From UBA2589 sp965223235 (lineage in GTDB: Bacteria > Gemmatimonadota > Gemmatimonadetes > Longimicrobiales > Gaopeijiaceae), in assembly GCA_965223235.1 (NCBI GenBank), contig CBDCVV010000005.1:186001-250000 (forward strand): a stretch of 64,000 bases of DNA, given 5' to 3'. The notes under the pieces are model-generated. The model was not told the origin of the DNA, did no database searches, and worked only from the letters and a program-made list of their open reading frames with translations. A program made the translations under genes and the position numbers. Shown here piece after piece: positions 34,249 through 42,596 of this stretch (the first letter of the stretch is position 1; every line of letters begins with the position of its first letter).

Positions 34249-34398
34249 AGTGCGCCCGGCAGGATGGCCCTCGCTGTCGCTCGGGCGCGTCGCGGGTCAC
34301 CGAACTGGCCAAGTCGTGGGGTGTGGCCCGCTCGGCTCGAACCGCGAGTGAACTCGGTGCCCAACGAGGTCGCGACTTCGAATACTCCATACTTGTGA

Positions 34399-34437
34399 AG
34401 AAGACCGAGAGGCCTGGGAGAGCCTTCTCGGTCTTCT
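34399..34437 (-). terminator. Repeat-borne hairpin terminator, unit 3
   Basis: Same hairpin as in unit 1, displaced by 378 bp. Confidence 0.65.
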
Positions 34438-34586
34438 AGTGCGCCCGGCAGGATGGCCCTCGCTGTTGCTCGGGCGCGTCGCGGGTCACCGGACTGGCCA
34501 AGTCGTGGGGTGTGGCCCGCTCGGCTCGAACCGCGAGTGAACTCGGTGCCCAACGAGGTCGCGACTTCGAATACTCATACTTGTGA

Positions 34587-34625
34587 AGAAGACCGAGAGG
34601 CCTGGGATAGCCTTCTCGGTCTTCC
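34587..34625 (-). terminator. tRNA-Arg terminator (unit 4)
   Basis: Same hairpin, beginning three bases after the tRNA 3' end on the minus strand, and so the natural terminator of the tRNA transcript. Confidence 0.75.
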
Positions 34626-34627
34626 AG

Positions 34628-34701
34628 TGCGCCCGGCAGGATTCGAACCTGCGACCTCGTGCTCCGGAGGCACGCGCTCTATCCAACTGAGCTACGGGCG
34701 C
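34628..34701 (-). tRNA. tRNA-Arg (anticodon CCG)
   Basis: 74 nt on the minus strand. Acceptor GCGCCCG/CGGGCGC, D-arm GCTCAGTTGGATAGAGC, anticodon arm CGTGC-CTCCGGA-GCACG with anticodon CCG reading CGG, and T-arm GCAGGTTCGAATCCTGC. Discriminator A; no CCA is encoded. Confidence 0.95.
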
Positions 34702-34803
34702 TGCGGTCGACAATGTCGCTGATTTGTCTCTTCGATCCAAGCGATCCCAGTCGAGTGTCGACAGGCGCCCCATGTTCGAGCTAGCCTACGCCGCGACTGA
34801 GAG

Positions 34804-35337
34804 CTACCCCCCCAGCGGGTACGACACCCCTGCCTGGAGCGCTATCGGGATCACCGCAGCCTCCGTGTCCGCCACGAACGCGATTCTCGCCTTGACCGGA
34901 AACTGCACCTTCCCGGAGCCGAGGATCGTACCCGCAGCGGCGGCGACGACGGGGTCTGTAAAGCCGTCGAAGAGGTACGCGCCCACCCCGAACTCGCCGA
35001 ACCACGACTGTTCCATGAGCCAGAAGCGGACGACGCCCATCGCCCGGAAGGCGCGGGCGTTGGCCGGGAGCACCTGAGTACCGACGGTGACGTCGTAGGC
35101 GAGCAGATGCTGTAGGCCCAACTCCACACCCGCTTGGAGTCCCGTGGTGCGCCGACCGAAGATGACCGTCGCGGCGCCTGCATAGTTGAGCGGCGCTCCA
35201 CCGGAGGCAGCGTCTCCGAACCACTCTGCCTCGTCGGTGATTGTGTAGCCGAGCCCGCCCGTCAGTTCGAGCGTCTGGGCTTGGAGTGTGGTCGTCGAAA
35301 AGACGACGAGGCCGATGGTGAGAATCGTGCGGCGCAT
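34804..35337 (-). CDS. Exported beta-rich protein, possible outer-membrane barrel
   Basis: 177 aa with a signal peptide to about residue 20 (ends LQAQ). The mature chain has alternating amphipathic strands and many Gly and aromatics (LELTGGLGYTITDEAEWFG, GLQAGVELGLQHLLAYDV, MGVVRFWLMEQSWFGEFGVGAYLFDGF, VIPIALQAGVSYPLGG), resembling a small 8-strand barrel. It does not end in the usual C-terminal Phe. No family recognised. Confidence 0.68.
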   Translation of the reverse strand: MRRTILTIGLVVFSTTTLQAQTLELTGGLGYTITDEAEWFGDAASGGAPLNYAGAATVIFGRRTTGLQAGVELGLQHLLAYDVTVGTQVLPANARAFRAMGVVRFWLMEQSWFGEFGVGAYLFDGFTDPVVAAAAGTILGSGKVQFPVKARIAFVADTEAAVIPIALQAGVSYPLGG

Positions 35338-35446
35338 GACAGACTCCAGGATTGCTTCGTTCTAGCTAGCAGTACGATCGGCGGACCGACGAGGTGACGG
35401 GGTGAATCTCGACGGCTCTCCCCCGGAAGCAACCCGCGGGCGGGTG

Positions 35447-35468
35447 CCCGCCGCGTGATCGCGGCGGG
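35447..35468 (-). terminator. Hairpin downstream of RNase P RNA
   Basis: Perfect 9-bp stem CCCGCCGCG/CGCGGCGGG around a 4-nt loop, about 10 bp beyond the RNA 3' end on the minus strand. No T-run. Confidence 0.5.
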
Positions 35469-35477
35469 ACACCCAGG

Positions 35478-35847
<370 letters not shown>

Positions 35848-35964
35848 CAAGATGGGAGAAGACAGCACGTGTGGACCACCCCACCATCACCCCCGGTGGT
35901 AGGAGCAGGTGTCCGATACCATATTGCCAGCGACCCAAGGCACTCGCTGACGCCGGCCAAACCC

Positions 35965-36498
35965 ATGCGCCCCCTCCGTGTATTCACGCTCCTTCTGGCG
36001 CTACTCGCGCCGGGATGTGCCACCGCCGGGAAGCCGGCCGCCGCCACTACCTCGTCCATCAATGCCGATGCGACCGTCGTGTATCTCGTGCGGCATGCGG
36101 AGCGCGCAGAGGATGGCACGAGAGATCCGCCGATTAGTGAAGCAGGTCGGGCGAGAGCGAACCTCCTTGCGCAGCTACTACGCGACGCTCAGATCACTCG
36201 CGTCCACAGCACGGACCTCAAGCGGACGCGTTCGACAGCCGAGCCCACAGCGGCCGCAGTCGGCGTGGAGATCGAGGTGTACGACCCTCGTGATCTCGCG
36301 GGCTTTGCAGCCGAACTATCGGCCTCACCGGGTCGCCACCTGGTACTCGGCCATAGCAACACCACGCCGGCCATGGTCGAAGCCTTGGGGGGAGAGCCCG
36401 GTCCGCCGATCGACGAGATGGAGTATGATCGGCTCTATATCGTCACCCTATCCGCGAACGGTCCGTCGACGGTGCTCCTCCGCTTCGGAGCGGGATGA
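35965..36498 (+). CDS. Histidine phosphatase family lipoprotein
   Basis: 177 aa from ATG 35965; the upstream open frame runs through rnpB on the opposite strand and is not coding. Lipobox LAPGC (Cys19). Phosphoglycerate-mutase-like core: VVYLVRHAERAEDG (RHxE-type catalytic motif), VHSTDLKRTRSTAEP, and the second catalytic His in HLVLGHSNTTPAMVEAL. Small periplasmic phosphatase of the SixA/PhoE kind. The stop overlaps the FAD oxidoreductase start (ATGA). Confidence 0.87.
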   Translation: MRPLRVFTLLLALLAPGCATAGKPAAATTSSINADATVVYLVRHAERAEDGTRDPPISEAGRARANLLAQLLRDAQITRVHSTDLKRTRSTAEPTAAAVGVEIEVYDPRDLAGFAAELSASPGRHLVLGHSNTTPAMVEALGGEPGPPIDEMEYDRLYIVTLSANGPSTVLLRFGAG

Positions 36499-37937
36499 CG
36501 CACGACGCGGTCGTCGTGGGCGCGGGCCCCAATGGTCTAGCAGCCGCGATCCAGCTAGCACGGAATGGTGTCTCGACGCTCCTTCTCGAAGCGAACGAGA
36601 CGGTGGGGGGCGCGGTACGGACCGAGGAAGTCACGCTTCCGGGCTTCCAACACGATGTCGGCTCATCGATCTACCCGCTCGCAGCCGCCTCACCGTTCTT
36701 CTCCGGACTCCCGTTGAATGAGCTGGGACTCGAGTGGGTACGGTCTCCCTTCCCGCTCGCTCACCCGCTCGACTCCGGTGGAGCCGCGGTATTGCGTCAC
36801 GACCTCGATGAAACGCTGGCAACACTCGGGCCCGACGGACCTCGATATCGCCACCTCGTCGCACCCTTCGTCCGGAAATGGCCTGGTTTCATCGATCATG
36901 CCCTGGATCGTCCAGGACGGATTCCATCCCTGCCGATCACGATGGCCCGGTTCGGTGCGGTCGCGCTGGCTCCGACGAGCCGGTTGATCTCGCGCTTCGT
37001 CACCGAGGAGGGGCGTGCCCTCTTCGCAGGGAATGCCGCGCACGCTGGAGTTCCCCTCGAACGCAGGCTCGCGGGCGCCGTCGGGGTCACGCTCATGGCC
37101 GCTGCTCATACGGTGGGCTGGCCATTCCCAAGAGGAGGCGCTCAGGCCCTCAGTGGGGCGTTGGCTACGCACTTCACCGACCTGGGTGGAACGATCGAAA
37201 CAGGACGCCGCGTCGAGTCCCTGCGTGATCTCCCCCACGCGAAGTGCGTAGTTCTCGCGCTCACACACCGGCAGGTGGCAGAAGTGGGTGGCACACTCCT
37301 CTCGAGTCGGGATCGGCAACGACTGGGAGCGTGGCGTTACGGGCCGGGAGCGTTCAAGGTGGATTGGGCCCTAGATGAGCCGATCCCCTGGACCAATCCA
37401 GACGTGGCCAGAGCAGCTACCGTGCACCTCGGCGGCGACGCGGGTGAGATCATCGATGCAGAACGAGCCGCTTGGTCCGGCGGCGTGTCCGAAAAGCCGT
37501 TCGTACTCCTCGCACAGCACTCTCTCTTCGACGACTCACGCGCCCCGGCCGGTAAGCATACGGCCTGGGCATACACGCACGTCCCGAACGGTTGGAGTGG
37601 AGGTCGCGAAAGCCGGGAGCGAGTCCTCCGCGACATCGAGCGCCAGGTCGAGCGTTTCGCCCCCGGTTTTCGCGATGTGATCCTCGCGACGTCCGTAAAG
37701 ACACCCGCACAAATGGAGGCGTGGGACGCCAACCTCGTCGGAGGCGATGTGAACGGTGGTGCTCTGACAGTTGCCCAACTGCTCTCACCTCGGGCCTTGG
37801 GTCCCTCCGCATGGCGGGCGAAGAACAAGGGGGTCTACGTCGGCTCCGCCTCGCGCCCACCGGGTGGCGGAGTCCATGGCATGAGCGGCTATCACGCAGC
37901 CTGCTCCGCCCTGCACGACATCTTCGGGGTACGCTAG
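36495..37937 (+). CDS. FAD-dependent oxidoreductase, phytoene-desaturase-like
   Basis: 480 aa. Dinucleotide motif AVVVGAGPNGLAAAIQLARNGVSTLLLEANETVGG and the second signature GGAVRTEEVTLPGFQHDVGSS, a central substrate domain, then C-terminal GVYVGSASRPPGGGVHGMSGYHAA, as in carotenoid and retinol desaturase-like enzymes (pyridine nucleotide-disulfide oxidoreductase domain 2 type). No carotenoid genes are nearby, so the substrate is unknown. Coupled to the phosphatase gene by ATGA; its end overlaps the next, convergent gene by 4 nt. Confidence 0.87.
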   Translation: MTHDAVVVGAGPNGLAAAIQLARNGVSTLLLEANETVGGAVRTEEVTLPGFQHDVGSSIYPLAAASPFFSGLPLNELGLEWVRSPFPLAHPLDSGGAAVLRHDLDETLATLGPDGPRYRHLVAPFVRKWPGFIDHALDRPGRIPSLPITMARFGAVALAPTSRLISRFVTEEGRALFAGNAAHAGVPLERRLAGAVGVTLMAAAHTVGWPFPRGGAQALSGALATHFTDLGGTIETGRRVESLRDLPHAKCVVLALTHRQVAEVGGTLLSSRDRQRLGAWRYGPGAFKVDWALDEPIPWTNPDVARAATVHLGGDAGEIIDAERAAWSGGVSEKPFVLLAQHSLFDDSRAPAGKHTAWAYTHVPNGWSGGRESRERVLRDIERQVERFAPGFRDVILATSVKTPAQMEAWDANLVGGDVNGGALTVAQLLSPRALGPSAWRAKNKGVYVGSASRPPGGGVHGMSGYHAACSALHDIFGVR

Positions 37938-38995
37938 CCCACTTCTCGACAATCTCTCAAGAACCTCCGCTCCGCCCGTTCGTCGGTCTCGATGTCGTCG
38001 AAGAAGTCCTCCAGAAACCGGATCGCCCGTTCACGTCGAGACTCGCTGAGCAAAGGTGTCTGGCTCCAGAGCGTCATGATCTCGGACGCTGCCGCGCGGA
38101 ACGCCCCGAGGATCTCACCGGTGAGGAAGGGGTTCGCGCAGTACCCTCTGTACCGGCGCTCGCGTACCGACGACACTCCTAAATCAGGGTTCACCGTAGC
38201 GTAGGGCGGGTCCACGAGGCCCGACATGTCGAAGTCGTACGGCACGGCAACCGCACCGCTTCCCAGGTCGAGGATCTCGACGTTGTGACCGTCGGTCGCC
38301 GACCAATCCGTCCCACCGATCATGTACTCGAAGAGCGCGGTGCGGAGAAGAGAGACGGGATCGAACGCGGTGGCCGGTAGCGCCCGCCCCTCGTCTAAAT
38401 CGAAGACGTCGATGCCCAACCGGGCCGCGAGTGCGTCGTCCTCCTCGATCGCGAAGCCGGCAAGTTGCTCCGTCTCGCGTCGCTCGGAGGTATCGATCAA
38501 TGCCACCTCGATCCACCGCACAGAGAAGCTCTGACCGGTCAGAATCTTGTAGCTCCGGTAGATCAGGTACTCGATCGCGACGAGCTCTTCGTACGACTCC
38601 CGACCCGGCCGGCAGGGTAGAACCAACTTCACCCTTCGAATCCCTTCGAACACGGTCGCGCGGGCCGACTCCCGATCAGGATTGATACGGAGCGGTGGAA
38701 AGGAGCAGTTCGCCGGATCGAGTCGAAAGTTTCCGCGGGTACGGATCTCGCCATGGACGTCCCGTCCGACGCCGAGGTAGTTGATCGAGTACACCGCCGG
38801 TCGATCCGGGGACTCCTTGCGATCCCCAATCAGCGCATCGACGTCGGCGAGGATACTGAATCGAAGCGGCGTTTCGTCGGAGAAGAGCCGGGAATCGGGT
38901 CCCGTTTCCCCAACTTGCTGCCCCGACGACTGGAGTGGAGCGATAGCACCCACGAGGATCACGACGAGCCATGACGTCGAAGACGTCCGGGTCAC
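37934..38995 (-). CDS. Hypothetical exported protein, weakly CotH-kinase-like
   Basis: 353 aa from GTG 38995 (GGGAAGGACTG upstream). A signal-like helix (WLVVILVGAIAPLQSSGQ) precedes VHGEIRTRGNFRLDPANCSFPPLRIN, IRRVKLVLPCRPGRESYEELVAIEYLIYRSYKILTGQSF, and FEYMIGGTDWSATDGHNVEI with VPYDFDMSGLVDPPYA. The D-x-H-N and DFDMSG segments recall kinase-like CotH proteins, but this is by eye. It follows apbE by 11 nt, in the NosR-like/ApbE operon. Confidence 0.65.
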   Translation of the reverse strand: MTRTSSTSWLVVILVGAIAPLQSSGQQVGETGPDSRLFSDETPLRFSILADVDALIGDRKESPDRPAVYSINYLGVGRDVHGEIRTRGNFRLDPANCSFPPLRINPDRESARATVFEGIRRVKLVLPCRPGRESYEELVAIEYLIYRSYKILTGQSFSVRWIEVALIDTSERRETEQLAGFAIEEDDALAARLGIDVFDLDEGRALPATAFDPVSLLRTALFEYMIGGTDWSATDGHNVEILDLGSGAVAVPYDFDMSGLVDPPYATVNPDLGVSSVRERRYRGYCANPFLTGEILGAFRAAASEIMTLWSQTPLLSESRRERAIRFLEDFFDDIETDERAERRFLRDCREVG

Positions 38996-39006
38996 CAGTC
39001 CTTCCC

Positions 39007-40023
39007 TCACGCGTGCACCGAATCGAAGCCGGCGGTTGTGACGCGGGACCCGTCGGTCAGGATCCACAACGCCTCAGCACCGTTCATGAGATCGGACGCT
39101 GCCATTGCCCGCTCCGGACCCATCACCATCGCAGCGGTCGAGAGCCCGTCGGCCCACATCGCGCTTTCATGGACCACGCTGACCGAGGCGACACCACGAG
39201 CCGACCGCCCTGTGGTTGGATCGAGGATGTGATGGTGATCGCGGTCCCTCGTGAAGGTGCGCATATAGTCTCCGGATGTTGCGATGCTGCCACTGCCCAG
39301 CCGAACGACGGATGCGGGCGACATCGGGGCATCCGGATCTTGAATCGCTACCTGCCAAGGCATCCCAAGATTACTCATGTGCGTACTGATATCCCCGCCC
39401 GCATCGACATACACGCGATCGGCTCCTGCGTCCGTAAGTACATCGCGCGTCGCATCTACGATCCGGCCCTTCGCGATCCCGTCGAGGGTGATCGCCATCC
39501 CCGGCTCGAGACGCAGGTGATCGTCCCGCACGGTGAGCCGTTGGTACCCGACTCGCACCAAGGCCGCGTCCACAACCCTCGCGGATGGCGGAGCCCCGCT
39601 CTGTTCGAAGGACCTCCGGAGAAGATCCAAGAGAGGGAGAACGGTCACGTCGAAAGCTCCCTGCGAGTATCTACTCACGGCCTGGGCATCCCGAAGCAAT
39701 GCCACGAGCTCCCGAGGCGGCGCTTCGACGTACCCCGTCCGATTCAGTCGAGATACAGGCGTGTCATACCGATACCGACTGAAGACACACTCCAGTCGAT
39801 CGATCTCAGCGAAACCTCGCGCCACGATCTCATGCGCCGCTCTCTGGTCTGGGTGCACGACGGTGAGGGTGACCACAGTGCCCAGTCGATTGCGAGACTC
39901 GGATACCCGCCGCAGTCGGCCCGATCGGATCAGCTCCCAAATCAGTGGCCCACCGACGGCGGCCGAAGCACCAAACACGGCTGCGACGCGCAGCAGCTCA
40001 CGACGGGAGACAGACTCAGCCAC
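39007..40023 (-). CDS. apbE: FAD:protein FMN transferase (ApbE), Tat-exported
   Basis: 338 aa from GTG 40023. Twin-arginine signal SRRELLRVAAVFG at the N-terminus suggests export in folded form. ApbE signatures: LGTVVTLTVVHPDQ, RYRYDTPVSRLNRTG, GAFDVTVLPLLDLLR, ITLDGIAKGRIVDA, VDAGGDIS and TSGDYMRTF. ApbE links FMN covalently to Thr/Ser of FMN-binding domains. Its start overlaps the NosR-like stop by 8 nt, so that protein is its likely substrate. Confidence 0.92.
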   Translation of the reverse strand: MAESVSRRELLRVAAVFGASAAVGGPLIWELIRSGRLRRVSESRNRLGTVVTLTVVHPDQRAAHEIVARGFAEIDRLECVFSRYRYDTPVSRLNRTGYVEAPPRELVALLRDAQAVSRYSQGAFDVTVLPLLDLLRRSFEQSGAPPSARVVDAALVRVGYQRLTVRDDHLRLEPGMAITLDGIAKGRIVDATRDVLTDAGADRVYVDAGGDISTHMSNLGMPWQVAIQDPDAPMSPASVVRLGSGSIATSGDYMRTFTRDRDHHHILDPTTGRSARGVASVSVVHESAMWADGLSTAAMVMGPERAMAASDLMNGAEALWILTDGSRVTTAGFDSVHA

Positions 40024-42226
40024 GCGAAACCTCCAACTGCACCAGACGCGGCCGAATCTCGTCCATGTCGTGTTGGCACACGCCCGCCTTCTCGGCAAGA
40101 AGCACCTCACACATGTTGCACCGCACGCACTCCTTGAAGTCGATCTCCGCGCTGCGGATCGCGCCGACCGGGCACGCGTGCTCGCATACCTTGCAGTGCG
40201 TACAGTGCTCGACCCTTGGGATGCGTCTCAAGGCGATCACCGATCCCAGAGCCAGAGCCGCTCCGAGTGGGCAGGCGTAGCGACAGTAGAACCTCGGTAC
40301 GACCAATGAAGCCCCGATGAAGCCGAGGGCGATTGCCCAAAGTCCGATCGAGGGACTCAAGAAGAAGACGGTCCCAAAGGGCTCGAAGTACTGGTAGAGA
40401 CTGAGCTGGCTGCCGAGAAGCGGAGGTATCACCACGATGGCCAGGATCAGGTACTTGACCCACACCGCCTTGTCGTGGACGGCATCGGGCACGGGGCGCT
40501 GCCAACGCTTCGGCACCACCCGATCCAGTAGATCTTGCAATGCTCCGAAGGGACATAGGAAGCCACAAAACACTCTCCCCCAGATCAGCGTCGTGAAGAG
40601 GGTGAAGAGCACGATCATCAGAAGGGGGAGATCGCGGAGGTAGACTCCGACTCCCGCCCAGATCCCGCCCGTGATGTGTGAGACGGAGAGGAATCCGCCG
40701 TCCCAAAACCCTAAGACGACAACGGTCGCCACAGTGGAGGCGAGTCCGACCACGGGTGACTTCGTGACGAACGCTGCCAGCCCGAGCAACAAGATCCCTG
40801 CCATCATCCAGACCCGCGACCAGACAGTACCCGCAAGAATCCGTTCCAGGACGGACTCGTCTTCAGTAAGAACGAAGTCGAGGGTCGGCTCCTGCGCCTC
40901 GGCGCTCACGACGGCTAACGAATCGCTCTCGGCACGCGGTGCGCCACCCTCGCGATCCGTCTCCGAGAGCCGATCTTCGGCAGCGGTGCCAGGGGCGGAA
41001 ACGGGTGCAGTAGCCGGCGGGTCGGCAGCTTCGGAAGCCGGGATGTCGGCCGCTTCGGAAGCCGCGACGTCGGCTCCGCTGTCGGCGACCTCTTCTACGG
41101 TCTCCTCGTTCGACTCCGGAGCTACTGGGACCTCGTCGGTCACCGTAGGCCGCGGACGGGCAGCAGCGACTTCGGCCGCAAGCACCCTCGCTTCCTGACT
41201 CGTGTAGTCGACCTCGTGCACACCGAGGTCACCGAGGTCGTATCGGAAGACGAAGGGTTGGGAGAAATCCACCTCTGGACCGACGAGCATGAGGCCGACC
41301 ATCGTGGCCTCACTATGTACGACCCCGCCCGACGGTAGCCCGAGGCTGACCACATTCTCACGTGGGATCGCGGTCTCGACATCACCCTGGACCAGAGACC
41401 AGCCGTCTTGCCGAAAGAGGCGTAGGCGCGATCCGTCGATGGCGTAGAGCATCAGATTGTCGGCCCCGCCACGGCGTTCGGCGGAACGAAGCGCGCGCTC
41501 GTACAACAACTCGCCGAGGAGGTACTCACCCATCCGATCACCATCGATGTGGACGAGCGCGATCCCAGCGGATCCTTCGCCCGGCTCCGTCACTTCGAAG
41601 CGCTCGACGAGGCCGCGCTGTCGAAGCTCGAACCAACTCAGCCCCACCGGGTCGACGACCTCGGCCGAACTGAAGTCCGCCTCGACGACGCCGTACTCGG
41701 CCGCGACGCGTCGAGCCGCATCTCGCACTCCGCGTGAGAGTGCCCGGATCGAGATCGAGACACGGGAGATCCCGTCGACATCATTCCAGAGTTGGAAAGG
41801 GTCCCCGATGTGCTTCCCGGCAAATTGCTCTTGGAAACCCGGTGTTCGCAGGAAGTCGCCCATGCTCCGCATGTACGATTCCATGTAGTCGGTGACGCGC
41901 ATGCCCGTGAGGGTGCCGTCGGGTCGCATCCCGACCAGAGCCTCGATCGGTCCGCTGTATCCGAACTGCTCGGGGGGTAGGTCCGAAGTGAGGAAGACGA
42001 ATCCGACGAGTGCTTCATCGGCACCTTCCCCTCGGAAGGCCCGAATCACGGGCGGCGCTCCCTCCACCGGCCCGAAGCGCTCCGCCTCGGGCATGACCTC
42101 TCGGTAAAGTGTCTCCGAGACGCGAGCCACTCGCTGCGCACTACCGTGGCCGGGTTGCCCTAAGAGGCAGAGCGCGGCAAGAACCAAGCCGAGCCCGAGC
42201 GCGTGGAAGGTGCCGGGGAGCCGCAT
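40016..42226 (-). CDS. NosR/NirI-like membrane electron-transfer protein (FMN-binding + polyferredoxin)
   Basis: 736 aa from ATG 42226. Signal peptide 1-31 (ends HGSAQ). Residues 70-175 are an FMN-binding domain, where the usual acceptor motif S/T-G-A-S/T appears as S154-R-V-S157. A long Ala/Glu/Ser/Pro linker spans about 385-480. Membrane helices follow with two C-x3-C-P loops (FCGFLCPFG and YCRYACPLG), then a ferredoxin CTHCKVCEHACPVG and a second cluster CVRCNMC...C. It should pass electrons between the membrane pool and extracytoplasmic flavin. No nosZ is present, so the acceptor is unknown. Confidence 0.9.
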   Translation of the reverse strand: MRLPGTFHALGLGLVLAALCLLGQPGHGSAQRVARVSETLYREVMPEAERFGPVEGAPPVIRAFRGEGADEALVGFVFLTSDLPPEQFGYSGPIEALVGMRPDGTLTGMRVTDYMESYMRSMGDFLRTPGFQEQFAGKHIGDPFQLWNDVDGISRVSISIRALSRGVRDAARRVAAEYGVVEADFSSAEVVDPVGLSWFELRQRGLVERFEVTEPGEGSAGIALVHIDGDRMGEYLLGELLYERALRSAERRGGADNLMLYAIDGSRLRLFRQDGWSLVQGDVETAIPRENVVSLGLPSGGVVHSEATMVGLMLVGPEVDFSQPFVFRYDLGDLGVHEVDYTSQEARVLAAEVAAARPRPTVTDEVPVAPESNEETVEEVADSGADVAASEAADIPASEAADPPATAPVSAPGTAAEDRLSETDREGGAPRAESDSLAVVSAEAQEPTLDFVLTEDESVLERILAGTVWSRVWMMAGILLLGLAAFVTKSPVVGLASTVATVVVLGFWDGGFLSVSHITGGIWAGVGVYLRDLPLLMIVLFTLFTTLIWGRVFCGFLCPFGALQDLLDRVVPKRWQRPVPDAVHDKAVWVKYLILAIVVIPPLLGSQLSLYQYFEPFGTVFFLSPSIGLWAIALGFIGASLVVPRFYCRYACPLGAALALGSVIALRRIPRVEHCTHCKVCEHACPVGAIRSAEIDFKECVRCNMCEVLLAEKAGVCQHDMDEIRPRLVQLEVSRG

Positions 42227-42353
42227 GTCGCGAGCATACCGGCGCAACCCTACTTCGGCAAACGGTCCCACGTACAACCGTCGATGAGCCTCCTCAGTCG
42301 ACTTCCCGGTCATCTCGATAAGAGTGGTTCTTTTCAGATAGATGGAGGTTGGG

Positions 42354-42524
42354 ATGGGTCGCCACGGAGACTTCGGACTTGGAGCCCTACGACAGGGAGC
42401 CATGCTGGCGATGGCCGGCTTTCTGCTCATGCTTTCACTGGCGGCGATCGGGGAGGGGACGAGACATCTCTCGCAGGAGCGAGGAGAAGCGCCCCGCACA
42501 CAGCTGGTAGGCGTTGGGGGGTAA
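42354..42524 (+). CDS. Small single-pass membrane protein
   Basis: 56 aa from ATG 42354, with a perfect GGAGG five bases upstream. One helix (GAMLAMAGFLLMLSLAAIGEG) then a hydrophilic tail. Divergent from the NosR-like gene and followed by a hairpin at 42534. No family recognised. Confidence 0.5.
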   Translation: MGRHGDFGLGALRQGAMLAMAGFLLMLSLAAIGEGTRHLSQERGEAPRTQLVGVGG

Positions 42525-42533
42525 AACGGCGGA

Positions 42534-42562
42534 TCCGGGGAGCGCTACAAGGGCTCCCCGGA
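42534..42562. terminator. Hairpin between convergent genes
   Basis: Perfect 10-bp stem TCCGGGGAGC/GCTCCCCGGA with a 9-nt loop, between the small membrane gene and the kinase gene. No T-run. Confidence 0.55.
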
Positions 42563-42596
42563 CCTCGTCTTCGTCCGCCTACTGGCTCGCTCGGCC

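Larger units (their letters stand above)
33888..34642. repeat. Four-copy 189-bp tandem array carrying tRNA-Arg 3' ends
   Basis: Units at 33888-34076, 34077-34265, 34266-34454 and 34455-34642 (last unit 188 bp, one C missing). Each unit ends with GTGCGCCCGGCAGGAT, the 3'-terminal 15 nt of tRNA-Arg plus a flanking base, and contains a hairpin terminator. Only the last unit continues into the complete tRNA. Copies differ by a few bases, so duplication is recent or homogenised. The layout resembles E. coli tyrT, where about 178-bp repeats with the tRNA-Tyr 3' end lie downstream of the tRNA and give rtT RNA. Confidence 0.93.

Noticed and set aside
33825..34553. A real 242-aa repeat protein on the minus strand
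   Set aside because: No ribosome site and only a TTG start; the open frame follows from a repeat length divisible by three, and unit 4 breaks the frame by one base.
33888..34642. CRISPR array
   Set aside because: Units are 189 bp with no unique spacers; each contains tRNA 3' sequence and a terminator.
34628..34701. Integrative element attachment sites at tRNA-Arg
   Set aside because: Repeated tRNA 3' ends could act as att sites, but no integrase or element genes lie between or beside them; tandem duplication is simpler.
38971..40137. 388-codon open frame on the plus strand
   Set aside because: It lies opposite apbE, which has full family motifs; the antisense frame is a high-GC shadow.
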